The notes beneath the pieces were generated by a model. That model made no database searches and had not been told where the DNA came from. It worked only from the letters and a program-made list of their open reading frames with translations. A DNA stretch of 64,000 nt from Achromobacter pulmonis (GTDB lineage Bacteria; Pseudomonadota; Gammaproteobacteria; Burkholderiales; Burkholderiaceae_B), in assembly GCF_902859765.1 (NCBI RefSeq), contig NZ_CADIJV010000024.1, positions 1-64,000 of the forward strand, written 5' to 3'. Positions 12,720 through 22,165 of this stretch are shown in pieces (positions within the stretch are counted from its first letter, which is position 1; each line of letters opens with the position of its first letter). The translations under genes were made by a program, and so were the position numbers.

Positions 12720-15332
12720 ATGCGTCACATCGCGCAACTCAGCCTTGCGGTCTTGCTCGCGGCAAGCCAACTCGGACCCATGGCCGGCAAGGCCCATGCT
12801 CAACAGGCGGACAATCGCGTCAGCCTGAACTTCGTCGACACGGATATCCCCGCCGTGCTGCGTGCGCTGTCGCTGTTCACCAAGCGCAATTTCCTGGTGG
12901 ATCCCCGGGTGAAGGGCAAGCTCACGCTGGTGTCGGACCGGCCGGTCGACAGCGCCCAGGCGCTGTCGATGCTGACCGGCGCGCTGCGGCTGCAGGGGTT
13001 CGCCATTGTCGATGTGGATGGCGTGACGCGCGTGGTGCCCGAGGCCGATGCCAAGCTGCAGGGCAGCGCGGTGGTGGGCGATACGCGGCCCGCGCCCGCC
13101 TCGGGCGGCGCGGCCAAGGGACCGGTGCCGGTCGCGGCCTTCGCGCGCGGCGGTTCCGGCAATAGCGGCGAGATGCTGACGCGCGTATTCCCGTTGAAGT
13201 ACGAGAACGCGGCCAACCTGGTGCCGGTGCTGCGCCCGATGGTGCCGCCCAACAATCCCATCAATGCATACCCCGGCAACAACACGCTGGTGGTGACCGA
13301 TTATGCCGACAACCTCGAGCGTATCGCGGCCGTGATCGCGCGCATCGACGTGCCCAGTTCGATCGACACCGATGTGGTGCCGGTGCGCTCGGGCATTGCG
13401 TCGGACATCGCCATCCTGGCGTCGCAACTGCTGGATACGCAGAGCAGCGACCCGACGCAGCGCATCGCCGTGGTGGCCGATCCGCGCAGCAATAGCGTGC
13501 TGATCCGCGCGGGCAGCCCGGCGCGCACGCGCCTGGCGCGCGACCTGATCATGAAGCTGGACGCGCAGCAGAACCGCTCCGGCAATCTGCACGTGGTCTA
13601 CATGCGCAATGCCCAGGCCACGCGCATCGCCGAAGTGCTGGGCGGGCTGTTGACCGGGCAGGCCAACTCGGCGCCGGGCGCGAACCCGGCGGGCGGCAGC
13701 GGCGGCGCCGTCGGCCAGGGCGGCGGCAACCGGCCGGCGCAAGGGTCCGGCGGCAACGCCAATTCCGGGTTGGGCATGTCTTCCAACTCGAACGCATCCG
13801 GCAGCGCCAAGGGCGGCCTGTCGGGTGATCAGGACCGCATCGCGCGCGACGATTCCGGCAACCAGGCGGTGTCGTATTCCGCCGGTGGCGCGACGATCCA
13901 GGCGGATCCGGCCACCAATTCGTTGATCATCGCGGCGCCCGAACCGCTGTACCGCAGCCTGCGCGAAGTGATCGACCAGCTCGACCAGCGCCGCGCGCAG
14001 GTGCTGGTCGAGAGCCTGATCGTCGAGGTCAGCGAACAGGCGGCGGCCGAGTTCGGCATCCAGTGGATGACGGGCGCCGGCAACATCAACAGCGGCGGCA
14101 CCAGCTTCATCGGCGGCACCAACCTGGGCGGCAGCGGCCTGTCGGGCAGCGGCCCGACCTCGATCGACGCGCTGGGCAGCGGGCTGAGCCTGGGCCTGGT
14201 CAAGGGCACGGTCGACGTACTGGGCAACAAGGTCATCAACCTGGGCGTGCTGGCCCGCGCCATGCAGAACAGCGGCGAGGCCAACATCCTGTCCACGCCG
14301 AACCTGTTGACGCTGGACAACCAGTCAGCCAGCATCCTGGTGGGCAAGACGGTGCCATTCGTGACCGGGCAGTATGTCACCAGCGGCGGCAACAACAACA
14401 ACCCGTTCCAGACCATCCAGCGCGAGGACGTCGGCCTGAAGCTGAACATCCGGCCGCAGATTTCCGAAGGTGGCGCGGTCAAGCTGGACATCTACCAGGA
14501 AGTCAGCAGCATCGACGAGAGCCGTTCGACGGCCACTACCGGCATCGTCACCAACAAGCGCGCCATCGACACCAGCGTGCTGATCGACGACGGCCAGATC
14601 ATCGTGCTGGGCGGCCTGCTGGAAGACAACGTGACGCTGACCTCCAACAATGTGCCGGGCCTGAGTTCGATTCCGGTATTGGGCTCGCTGTTCAAGTACG
14701 ACAGCCGCAAGCGCACCAAGACCAACCTGATGGTGTTCCTGCGGCCATACGTGGTGCGCGATGCGCGCCAGAGCGCGGGCGTGACGATGGACCGCTACGA
14801 CTACATGCGCCGTGCCCAGGGCATCGCGCAGCCGGGCGGGCACTGGCTGTTGCCGGACATGCAGGCGCCGATGCTGCCGCCGCCGGGGGCGGCGCCGTCG
14901 GTGTCGAACAATGCCTATGACATGCGGCCCGAGCACCTGGCCGAGACCATGCGGCGGCCGCCGCCGGTCACGGTCGAGTCGTTCGCGGTGCGCCAGTATC
15001 CGGCCGCGCGCCAGACCAGCGATCCGTCGCTGCCGATCCGCGCCAATCTGCCGCTGGGCGTGAGCGTGGCGCGCGATCCCGCTTCGCTGTATGGAGAGGT
15101 CGATACCAGCAGCGCGACCTTGCAGTTCGCTTCGGTCAAGACGCGCGGCGAGGCCGACGGCATCGCCCGGCGGGTCCAGGCCAGCGGCCTGCAGGCCTAC
15201 GTGCAGCCCGGGCCCGGCGGCATGGGCTACGTGGTGCGCAGCCAGGTGTCGCGCGACCCCGGCACCATTTCGACCGCCACCGCGCTGCTCAAGGAACTGG
15301 GCTTCAAGGGCGAACTGGTCTCGCATCTATGA
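12720..15332 (+). CDS. gspD: Type II secretion outer-membrane secretin GspD, with SPOR-like C-terminal extension
   Basis: GspD forms the outer-membrane gate of the T2SS. A signal peptide ends near residue 27 (KAHAQQ). N0-N3 periplasmic repeats cover about 30-430 and include a long Gly/Asn/Ser-rich insertion near 320-365. The secretin domain covers about 440-690 with [21 protein letters not shown] and the conserved [15 protein letters not shown]. After the beta-barrel there is a Pro-rich linker and residues 801-870 ([19 protein letters not shown], then [16 protein letters not shown]) that look like a peptidoglycan-binding SPOR repeat. Typical secretins end in a short S-domain instead. The 870-residue length is on the long side. 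The stop overlaps the gspE start by 4 bases. Confidence 0.95.
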   Translation: MRHIAQLSLAVLLAASQLGPMAGKAHAQQADNRVSLNFVDTDIPAVLRALSLFTKRNFLVDPRVKGKLTLVSDRPVDSAQALSMLTGALRLQGFAIVDVDGVTRVVPEADAKLQGSAVVGDTRPAPASGGAAKGPVPVAAFARGGSGNSGEMLTRVFPLKYENAANLVPVLRPMVPPNNPINAYPGNNTLVVTDYADNLERIAAVIARIDVPSSIDTDVVPVRSGIASDIAILASQLLDTQSSDPTQRIAVVADPRSNSVLIRAGSPARTRLARDLIMKLDAQQNRSGNLHVVYMRNAQATRIAEVLGGLLTGQANSAPGANPAGGSGGAVGQGGGNRPAQGSGGNANSGLGMSSNSNASGSAKGGLSGDQDRIARDDSGNQAVSYSAGGATIQADPATNSLIIAAPEPLYRSLREVIDQLDQRRAQVLVESLIVEVSEQAAAEFGIQWMTGAGNINSGGTSFIGGTNLGGSGLSGSGPTSIDALGSGLSLGLVKGTVDVLGNKVINLGVLARAMQNSGEANILSTPNLLTLDNQSASILVGKTVPFVTGQYVTSGGNNNNPFQTIQREDVGLKLNIRPQISEGGAVKLDIYQEVSSIDESRSTATTGIVTNKRAIDTSVLIDDGQIIVLGGLLEDNVTLTSNNVPGLSSIPVLGSLFKYDSRKRTKTNLMVFLRPYVVRDARQSAGVTMDRYDYMRRAQGIAQPGGHWLLPDMQAPMLPPPGAAPSVSNNAYDMRPEHLAETMRRPPPVTVESFAVRQYPAARQTSDPSLPIRANLPLGVSVARDPASLYGEVDTSSATLQFASVKTRGEADGIARRVQASGLQAYVQPGPGGMGYVVRSQVSRDPGTISTATALLKELGFKGELVSHL

Positions 15333-16756
15333 GCGCGCATCCCTTGCCCTATGCGTGGGCGCGGACGCAGCGGGCGGTACTGTCGCTGCGCGCCGGCCAC
15401 GCGCAGTTGACCGTCAGCCCGCGCACCCCGGACTGGGCGGTGCGCGAGATCCGCCGCTGCCATGGCGATATCGCCGTCGCGCAGGTCGACGACGAGGCGC
15501 TGGAAACCCTGCTGGCGGCGGCCTACAGCCACGCCGAGGACGCTGCCTCGGTGATGGGCGTGGCCGAAAACGAGATCGACCTGGACCGCCTGTTGCAGGA
15601 TATGCCCGAGGTGGCCGACCTGCTGGATGCGCAGGACGACGCGCCGGTGATCCGCATGATCAACGCGCTGTTCGCGCAGGCGGCGCGCGATGGCGCCAGT
15701 GATATCCACATCGAGCCGTTCGAGACCCACTCGGTGGTGCGCTATCGCGTCGACGGCACGCTGCGCGACGTGGTCTCGCCGCGCAAGGCGCTGCACGCGG
15801 CGCTGATCTCGCGCATCAAGATCATGGCGCACCTGGACATCGCCGAAAAGCGCCTGCCGCAGGATGGCCGCATCGCGCTGCGGGTGGGCGGCAGGCCGAT
15901 CGACGTGCGCGTATCGACTCTGCCCACCGGCCACGGCGAGCGCGCGGTGCTGCGCCTGCTGGACAAGGAAGCCGGCCGGCTGCAGCTGGAGAAGCTGGGC
16001 ATGGCGCCCGGCGTGCTGCGCCAGCTCGACCGCCTGATCCGCCAGCCGCACGGCATTGTGCTGGTGACCGGGCCCACCGGCAGCGGCAAGACCACCACGC
16101 TGTATGCGGCGTTGAGCCGGCTGGATGCCTCCACCAGCAATATTCTGACCGTGGAAGATCCGATCGAGTACGACCTGCCCGGCATCAGCCAGACCCAGGT
16201 CAACGCCAAGATCGACATGAGTTTCGCGCTGGCGCTGCGGGCCATCCTGCGGCAGGACCCGGACGTCATCATGATCGGTGAAATCCGCGACCTGGAGACC
16301 GCCCAGATCGCGGTGCAGGCCTCGCTCACCGGCCACCTGGTGCTGGCCACGCTGCACACCAACGACGCGGTGTCGGCGGTGACGCGCCTGACCGACATGG
16401 GCGTGGAGCCCTTTCTGTTGTCGTCGTCGCTGCTGGGCGTGCTGGCCCAGCGCCTGGTGCGAAAGCTGTGCCCGGCCTGCAAGAGGCCGGCGATGCAGGA
16501 TGGCGCGCGGGTATTCCAGCCGGTTGGCTGCGAGGCCTGCAACCATACGGGCTATGCGGGCCGTTCCGGCATCCATGAACTGTTCACGGTCGATGACGCG
16601 GCGCGCCGCCTGATCCACGAGGGCAGCGACGAACGCGAGCTACGCCGCGCTGCCAGCGCCGCGGGCATGCTGAGCATGCGCGAGGATGGTGCGCGCTGGG
16701 TGCAAAGCGGGGAAACGTCGCCGGAAGAGATCCTGCGGGTGACGCGCGACGCGTGA
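15329..16756 (+). CDS. gspE: Type II secretion ATPase GspE
   Basis: GspE is the cytoplasmic hexameric ATPase that powers pseudopilus assembly. The 475-residue protein has the Walker A motif GPTGSGKTT at residues 248-256, an Asp box ([12 protein letters not shown]), Walker B ([12 protein letters not shown]) and a His box ([14 protein letters not shown]). The zinc-binding tetracysteine element is present (LCPAC, then [10 protein letters not shown]), which is normal for T2SS ATPases. The ATG overlaps the gspD stop as ATGA, so translation is coupled. The next gene is convergent; no gspF follows on this strand. Confidence 0.96.
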   Translation: MSAHPLPYAWARTQRAVLSLRAGHAQLTVSPRTPDWAVREIRRCHGDIAVAQVDDEALETLLAAAYSHAEDAASVMGVAENEIDLDRLLQDMPEVADLLDAQDDAPVIRMINALFAQAARDGASDIHIEPFETHSVVRYRVDGTLRDVVSPRKALHAALISRIKIMAHLDIAEKRLPQDGRIALRVGGRPIDVRVSTLPTGHGERAVLRLLDKEAGRLQLEKLGMAPGVLRQLDRLIRQPHGIVLVTGPTGSGKTTTLYAALSRLDASTSNILTVEDPIEYDLPGISQTQVNAKIDMSFALALRAILRQDPDVIMIGEIRDLETAQIAVQASLTGHLVLATLHTNDAVSAVTRLTDMGVEPFLLSSSLLGVLAQRLVRKLCPACKRPAMQDGARVFQPVGCEACNHTGYAGRSGIHELFTVDDAARRLIHEGSDERELRRAASAAGMLSMREDGARWVQSGETSPEEILRVTRDA

Positions 16757-16778
16757 GTGCGCGGCGCGCCGGGGCGGT

Positions 16779-17294
16779 TCAGCGCGTTGTCGCGGCCGGC
16801 TTGGCCGGCGCCGCCTCACAGCCGCGGGCGATGCGTTGCAGGTCCGCGCCGGACAGGGCGCCGAGTTGCCCCGCGCAGATGCGCCCGATCCGGGTTGCCA
16901 CGGTGAAGGGCAGGGCGCCGCCGCGGTTGCCGGCGGCGCGCATCAGGGCCGCGACGTTGGCGCCTGGGCGCAGCACCGGCAGGCGCACGCCTTGGCGTTG
17001 CACGAATTCGGTGGCGGCGGCCGGGCTGTCGGTGCTGACGAGCAGCACCGTCCACGCCGGATGGGCGTCGGCGAAGCGTTGCAGCCGCGGCAGTTCGGTG
17101 ACGCACGGCGGGCAATCGCGGCTCCAGAAGTTGACCAGCACCGGCCCGGGCAGGGCTGCCAGCCGCACGAAGCGGCCGCCGTCCAGCGCGGGCAGCGAAA
17201 AGTCCCACGCCGGCCCCGCCGGCCAGGACTCGGCGCCGGCGATCAGGGGCGCCGCGCACAGCGCCAGGCAGGCCCTCGGGAGAATGCGGCGCAT
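16779..17294 (-). CDS. TlpA-like periplasmic thioredoxin (CPPC)
   Basis: The 171-residue product has a signal peptide (about residues 1-21, ending IAGAES) and a TlpA/ResA-type thioredoxin fold with the redox pair C61-P-P-C64 in NFWSRDCPPCVTELP. The cis-proline loop is GALPFTV. Its ATG overlaps the stop of the upstream TonB receptor in TGATG, so the two are translationally coupled; an in-frame upstream start at 17348 would sit inside the receptor gene and is unlikely. The role is probably thiol reduction or oxidation of a periplasmic partner; the coupled receptor, which carries its own CxxC, is the obvious candidate. There is no link to T2SS beyond location. Confidence 0.85.
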   Translation of the reverse strand: MRRILPRACLALCAAPLIAGAESWPAGPAWDFSLPALDGGRFVRLAALPGPVLVNFWSRDCPPCVTELPRLQRFADAHPAWTVLLVSTDSPAAATEFVQRQGVRLPVLRPGANVAALMRAAGNRGGALPFTVATRIGRICAGQLGALSGADLQRIARGCEAAPAKPAATTR

Positions 17295-19474
17295 CAGAAG
17301 CTCAGCTTGGTGCCGGCGTACAGGTAGCGTCCGCGGCTGGGGCCCCACAACTGGATGACGTCGAGGTCGCCGTCACCGTTGACGAACAGGGCGCTTTCCT
17401 TGTCGGACTGCTTGTAGTCGAACAGGTTGTCGACCCCGGCGTAGAGCGTGAAGTGCTTGTTGACGGCGTACTCGCCCCGCAGGTCGAGGGTGAAGAAGCC
17501 GGGGCTTTTCTCGCGCTTGGGCGTGCCGTCCAGGTTGTAGCGGTTCTGCTGGCCCGAGCCGTCGTCGTGGAACTTGCGCAGGTTCATCGGGCCGGTCCAG
17601 ACCAGCTTGGCGTTGAAGTCGAAGTTGCCGCGATCGTAGTCCAGGCCCAGGTAGGCCTTGGCGTTGGGACGCGCGAAGGTCAGCGTCTTGGCGGGGAAGC
17701 GGTAGTTGAACGCCTCGGCCGCCGCCATCACGCTCAGGGCCGGCGTCAGCAGGTAGGACATCGTCAGGTCCACGCCCTGCACGATGACCGGCTGGCCGGA
17801 GCTGGAGAACAGCGTGATGTCGTTGCCGTCCGCGTCGTGCTGGTCGGGGTCGAGCATGGCGAAGTTCTTGATGCGGTTGTAGTTGTACGAGCCGGTCACT
17901 GCGAGGCGGTCGTCGGCGTAGTTGAGCGCGTAGCTGGCGTTGAGCGATTCTTCGGGCTTGGTGATCTGGCGGTCGATGCGGATGGTGTTGAGGATGCCGT
18001 GTTCCTGCTCGAAGAAGCTGGTGGGCGCGCGGAACCCCTTGCCGACGCTCAAGCGGCTCGAGAGCCGGTCGCTATGGTGGTAGAGCGCGTTCAGGCGCGG
18101 CGAGGTGATGCCGCCGAAGACGTTGTGGCGGTCGTAGCGCACGGACCCGTTGATCTCGAGCGCGTCGTCCAGCAGCGCGCGGTAGGCCTGCAAGAACAGG
18201 GCCGGGGTGCGGTAGGTGTAGTCGTCGACGCCGCTTACCGGGGTGCCGTCTTCCATGCTGCCGTGGCTGCGCAGGTCTTCATAGCGGAAGTTGGCGCCCA
18301 GGGTGGTCAGCCAGCCCGCGATCGGCGTCTGCCAGCTGGCCTCGGCGTAGTACTGCTTCTGGCGGGCGATGTAGGTGGCCAGCTCGTAGAAGCTGTCCTG
18401 CTTGTGCTCGGCCGCGCCCACGGCCAGCCGCAGCAGGCTGTCGCCGAAGCGCTTTTCACCGGTGGAGAGGAACTGCACGCGGTCGGTGAAAATGATCTCG
18501 GACATGCCGCCACGGCCGCCGCGATCGCCGCCGGGGCCTTTGTCGTAGGCCTGGATGCTGCCGTCGGCGGGATTGACCCAGCCGTCGCGGTCGGGCGAGC
18601 CATGCACCCCGCCGCGCCAGTCGAAGGGATTGCCCGTGGTGCTGTGCTTGATGGCCGAATAATCCGTGCCGAGGGCGCCGCCGCCGCGCTTTTCGTTGAC
18701 CACGTCGAGCCGGCCGCGCACCTTGAAGCCGCCGGCGTCGTCCAGGAAGAAGCCGATGCCGCCCAGGCGGCGGTCGTAGCCGGTGTACTCGGAGATGCCG
18801 TTGTGGTCGGCATCGACGGAATCGTGCGTGTTGTAGTTGAGCGTCGCGGTGATGGCGCCGCCCGCGAATGGCCGCGCCAGGTAGGCATCGCCCTGGCGCG
18901 AGCCATAGCTGCCGATCTGCAGCCGGGCGCGGTTCTCGGCCTCGGTGGGGCGCTTGGTGACGATGTTGACCGAGCCGGACAGGGCTTCGGGCGCGATCAG
19001 GCTGGCGCCGGCGCCGCGCGCCACGTCAATGCGCTCGACCCCGTAGACGCTGACGCTGTCCAGCCCGTAGGCCGAGGAAACCGAGGAAAAGATCGGCACG
19101 CCGTCGATCATCAATGTGGTGTAGCGGCCGGGCAGGTTGTTGAGCAGGATGTTGCGGACGTTGCAGATCGAGCATTCGACCTGGACGGCGATGCCGGGAT
19201 TCTTGTCGAGCGCTTCGTTGACGTTGGTGGCGCCCGCTTTCTCGATGGCGCGTTCGCTGATGGATTCGGTCTTGACGAGTTCGTCGCGCAGCGCGCCGGG
19301 CCGCGTCGAGGCCTGGTTGGAGCGGTCGATGACGGTGATCGGGGCCAGCATGGGAGCGGCGCTGGCCGGGGCGGTCTGAGCCTGGGCGGCCCAGGCGGCG
19401 GTCAGGGCCGCGGCCAATGCGGCGAGTCGGACAGGCGTGCGGGAAGGAAAGACGGAAGGCATGGATGAAGGCAT
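17294..19474 (-). CDS. TonB-dependent outer-membrane receptor with CxxC in the plug
   Basis: The 726-residue protein has a signal peptide ending AQA-Q near residue 32. A plug domain covers about residues 50-170, and a 22-strand barrel ends in the typical terminal phenylalanine (GTKLSF). The plug contains C101-S-I-C104, followed by VRNILLNNLPGRYTTLMIDG. This is a conserved cysteine-pair version of the plug seen in a poorly characterised receptor group. The ligand is unknown; haem, ferric siderophore, copper or another metal complex are possible. The start could be Met at 19474 or 19462; a longer frame up to 19681 lacks a signal-like N-terminus. The stop overlaps the start of a CPPC thioredoxin. 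The pair splits the gspDE and gspC-N blocks. Confidence 0.88.
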   Translation of the reverse strand: MPSSMPSVFPSRTPVRLAALAAALTAAWAAQAQTAPASAAPMLAPITVIDRSNQASTRPGALRDELVKTESISERAIEKAGATNVNEALDKNPGIAVQVECSICNVRNILLNNLPGRYTTLMIDGVPIFSSVSSAYGLDSVSVYGVERIDVARGAGASLIAPEALSGSVNIVTKRPTEAENRARLQIGSYGSRQGDAYLARPFAGGAITATLNYNTHDSVDADHNGISEYTGYDRRLGGIGFFLDDAGGFKVRGRLDVVNEKRGGGALGTDYSAIKHSTTGNPFDWRGGVHGSPDRDGWVNPADGSIQAYDKGPGGDRGGRGGMSEIIFTDRVQFLSTGEKRFGDSLLRLAVGAAEHKQDSFYELATYIARQKQYYAEASWQTPIAGWLTTLGANFRYEDLRSHGSMEDGTPVSGVDDYTYRTPALFLQAYRALLDDALEINGSVRYDRHNVFGGITSPRLNALYHHSDRLSSRLSVGKGFRAPTSFFEQEHGILNTIRIDRQITKPEESLNASYALNYADDRLAVTGSYNYNRIKNFAMLDPDQHDADGNDITLFSSSGQPVIVQGVDLTMSYLLTPALSVMAAAEAFNYRFPAKTLTFARPNAKAYLGLDYDRGNFDFNAKLVWTGPMNLRKFHDDGSGQQNRYNLDGTPKREKSPGFFTLDLRGEYAVNKHFTLYAGVDNLFDYKQSDKESALFVNGDGDLDVIQLWGPSRGRYLYAGTKLSF

Positions 19475-19677
19475 CGGATGGGCGGGTTCCAGGAGGCAGG
19501 CACCGCCAGGCACGCGGGGCATTGCCCCGGTCATGGCGTGTTCAGAAGGGACAGGAACCGCGGGCCGCCTGGCCGCGCGCCATCGATCCGGCGGGCGCGG
19601 CCGGCTGGGGTTGGCGCGCAGGGCGCCGGAGGGAAACGGGGCGGTACGGCATGAAGGAAAGGCGGAAAACCACGGCT

Positions 19678-19717
19678 GCAAAAATCATTCAAAACGTTAT
19701 GTTTTATGAATTTTTGC
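19678..19717. repeat. AT-rich 40-bp imperfect palindrome upstream of the TonB receptor
   Basis: The 368-base gap between the receptor start and gspN holds one marked element. GCAAAAAT (19678-19685) mirrors ATTTTTGC (19710-19717), and AAAAC (19691-19695) mirrors GTTTT (19701-19705) around GTTAT. It is strongly AT-rich in a GC-rich setting and lies about 205 bases before the receptor start. It could be an operator for a metal-responsive or other regulator, or a gspN 3' hairpin. It does not match the standard Fur box. Nothing else in the gap was recognised. Confidence 0.6.
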
Positions 19718-19842
19718 GTCAATCGAGAGCCGGTCCGAGATTCCGTGCACCCGCCGCGCATGAGGGCGTGTGAATCGGTCTGGCAAAGGCATGCGCGTGG
19801 CCGGTGTGCAACACGCGGTCCGCGGCGCCGGCCTTGGCGGCG

Positions 19843-20598
19843 TTACTTGCCGGTGCCGAATACCACCGTGTCGCGGCTGCGCCGGCCCAGGGTCGACATG
19901 AGGCCATCGAGCGCCGCGCGGTCGGCTGGACTGGCCGAGGCGGCAAAGCTCGCCTGGCCCTGGAAGCGCACGCCGCGCGCGGTGAGGCTGCCCTGGCCGG
20001 TGACTGCCAGCGGACCGCTTTCGGTGCTGAGCGCCAAGGTGGCGCCGGCGCGGCCATTGCCCCGCAGCCGCAACACATAGGTGCCGATCGGGGCCAGCGG
20101 CGACAGGGCGGTGGCGGCATCGCGCCAGCGCAATTCGGCCAGCGGCGCATCGGGCAGCGCCGCGCCCAGGCGCAGCGCCTGCCACCGGACTTCGACCGTG
20201 CCTTCGGGGGCGAGTGTGTTCCAGGGCGCGCCCAGCGCCGGCAATACTGTTGCCGGCAGGCGCAGCGATTGCGCCGACAGGCTGACCCCGCCGCCGTCCA
20301 GGCTGGCGCGCAGCGGACCCTGCAGCCAGGGATGCGACAGTTCCAGCGTCAAGGAAGACCAATGCCATTGCCAATGCACGGCCTGCGGCAGCATGCGGCG
20401 CGCGCCGGGCGGACCCAGCGCGATCCAGGCGCTGCCGTTCCAGATCGTGCCGCCGGCATCGGCCAGCGTTACCGGAGCATCGGCGGGCAGCCAGGCCAGC
20501 AGCCAGCGCGCCGGCAAGACGGCGATCGCGCCAATCGCGGCGCTGGCGGCGCAGGCCAGCGCCAGGCCGCTGTGCTTGGGCAGACGAGGCCAGCGCAT
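19843..20598 (-). CDS. gspN: Type II secretion protein GspN
   Basis: GspN is an accessory T2SS protein found in only some systems (for example Burkholderia, Xanthomonas, Klebsiella); its role is not well defined. The 251-residue protein has one N-terminal membrane anchor (about residues 10-32, LALACAASAAIGAIAVLPARW) and a periplasmic body with the GspN pattern GGTIWNGSA near residue 50. Its ATG overlaps the gspM stop (ATGA). It is the last gene of the gspC-N operon; the coding unit ends 368 bases before the TonB receptor gene on the same strand. Confidence 0.88.
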   Translation of the reverse strand: MRWPRLPKHSGLALACAASAAIGAIAVLPARWLLAWLPADAPVTLADAGGTIWNGSAWIALGPPGARRMLPQAVHWQWHWSSLTLELSHPWLQGPLRASLDGGGVSLSAQSLRLPATVLPALGAPWNTLAPEGTVEVRWQALRLGAALPDAPLAELRWRDAATALSPLAPIGTYVLRLRGNGRAGATLALSTESGPLAVTGQGSLTARGVRFQGQASFAASASPADRAALDGLMSTLGRRSRDTVVFGTGK

Positions 20599-21176
20599 CA
20601 GGAGCGCGCCGGCAGGGCCAGCGTGACGCGGCCATTGACCAGGCCCGGCAGCGGCCGGCCATTGGCATTGGTGGCGCGCGTCAAGGCGACCTGCCTGACC
20701 GCCAGCCCCCAGTCGGCGGTGCTGTCTTCCAGCCAGCGCAGCAACGCCGATGCCGGCAGTTCGGTCACGGCCAGCGTGACGCTGTCGCCCTGGCCGGGCG
20801 GTTCCAGCGTCCAGTGATCGGCCGGCAGGCCGGCGCGTGCCAGGCTGGCGCCGAGATCGGCCGCGGTCGGCAGGGCGGTGGCGGGCGCGGCGGCATGTTT
20901 GCGCAGGGCCGCCGCCTGGGTGGTCAGGTCGGCCACGAGGGCGGCCTGGCCACGCAGGCGCGGCAGCTCCTCGCGCAGCGTGCGCGCCGTATCGAGCGCG
21001 GGTTCGACCAGCAGCGTGAAGACCAGCGCCAGCGCCAGCAGGAGGCCGGCGCCGGTGACCAGCCGCCGTTCTCGCGGCGCCAGCGCCTGGTAGCGCTGGC
21101 GCGCGCGGTCGGCGGCCGGGGCCAGGGGTTTGCAGGTGGCGCGCCAGCGGGCGCCCAGGCGTTCGATCAGTGTCAT
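20598..21176 (-). CDS. gspM: Type II secretion protein GspM
   Basis: GspM is a bitopic inner-membrane protein that binds GspL and helps hold the platform together. The 192-residue product has a short basic cytoplasmic N-terminus, one transmembrane helix at about residues 40-60 (LVTGAGLLLALALVFTLLV), a coiled segment and a small ferredoxin-like periplasmic domain (LPASALLRWLEDSTADWGL). The start at 21176 overlaps the gspL stop in ATGA. A longer open frame in the same phase continues upstream, but those residues are read from gspL and gspK in another frame. Confidence 0.9.
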   Translation of the reverse strand: MTLIERLGARWRATCKPLAPAADRARQRYQALAPRERRLVTGAGLLLALALVFTLLVEPALDTARTLREELPRLRGQAALVADLTTQAAALRKHAAAPATALPTAADLGASLARAGLPADHWTLEPPGQGDSVTLAVTELPASALLRWLEDSTADWGLAVRQVALTRATNANGRPLPGLVNGRVTLALPARS

Positions 21177-22165
21177 GGTTGGCTGCGCGTGATGCGCCAG
21201 GTGTTGTCGGTATCGCCCCGTTCCAGCTTCAGGCCCTGTGTGGCGGCCTGCTGGATCAGCGCGGGGGTTTCGGCCACGCGCTGCGCCTGGGCGCCGGTGT
21301 CGGCCAGTTGCAGGGTCAGCGCCTGGTCGCTGTACGACAGCTGCGCGACGTTGTCGGCGGCAAACGGCAGTGTCTGGGCAGCGGCGCGCGCCAGGGGCAG
21401 GAAGTCGCCGGTGTTGGCGCCGCCGCGGCGGCTGCGCAGCGCGTCCAGCCCCTGCTGCGCCTGGCGCGCCGGGTCCAGGATCACGGGGATCGCGGGAAAC
21501 GCCGCCTGCACCTGGCGGCGCATGTCGTCGCGCAGCGTCTGGGCCTCGCCGCGCAATTGTGCGGCGTGCAGGTTCAAGCCGCCGATCCATACCACCGCGG
21601 CGGCCGCGCCCCAGCGCCAGACCGGCCGCCAGCGCGAGACACGCGCGGGCGCCAGTTGGGGCATGGCCAGCGACCACGATGGCGAGGGCGCGAGCCAGCG
21701 TGGGTCGGCCGGGTCGCGCAGCGGCGCCGTCTCGTCCGGCGCCAGCGTCTGCGGCGCGATCAGGGCGCGGGTGCGCAGGCCCTGCGCGTTCAGCAGGTGC
21801 CAGGCGTGGCGCACCGCGGCGCGCGGCGCCCAGGCCAGCGGCACCAGGCCGTCGGCGGCGCGCGGGCCGTGGCCGATGGCCAGGTCGTCCAGGTCGCTCA
21901 GCACCAGCGGTTCGAGCGCGCCGCGCACGGCGGCGGCGAAGCGGGCCTTGGCCACGGCGGGCACCTGCACCGTGGCGGTGATGACGTCGCCAGGATGCAG
22001 CACGGCCTCGCAGGCGGCTTGCGGATAGGCCTGCCCCAGGGCCTGCAGGCTCAGTTCGCCCTGGCGCGCGCAACGGCCGCGGCGGTCGAACCAGGCATAG
22101 GGCAGCAGGGAACCGGGGCCGAGTTCGGCCAGGGGGACCAGCGCGATGCGCAGGGAGTTCTTCAA
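21173..22165 (-). CDS. gspL: Type II secretion protein GspL (TTG start)
   Basis: GspL recruits GspE to the membrane through its actin-like cytoplasmic domain. The 330-residue protein has the cytoplasmic domain at about 1-210, a transmembrane helix near 225-242 (WGAAAAVVWIGGLNLHA) and a periplasmic ferredoxin-like domain. No ATG fits. A TTG at 22165 overlaps the gspK stop codon as TTGA and yields MKNSLRIALVPLAELGPGSLLPY, a proper GspL start. The protein is shorter than the roughly 380-400 residues of enterobacterial GspL. The stop overlaps gspM by 4 bases. Confidence 0.88.
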   Translation of the reverse strand: MKNSLRIALVPLAELGPGSLLPYAWFDRRGRCARQGELSLQALGQAYPQAACEAVLHPGDVITATVQVPAVAKARFAAAVRGALEPLVLSDLDDLAIGHGPRAADGLVPLAWAPRAAVRHAWHLLNAQGLRTRALIAPQTLAPDETAPLRDPADPRWLAPSPSWSLAMPQLAPARVSRWRPVWRWGAAAAVVWIGGLNLHAAQLRGEAQTLRDDMRRQVQAAFPAIPVILDPARQAQQGLDALRSRRGGANTGDFLPLARAAAQTLPFAADNVAQLSYSDQALTLQLADTGAQAQRVAETPALIQQAATQGLKLERGDTDNTWRITRSQP

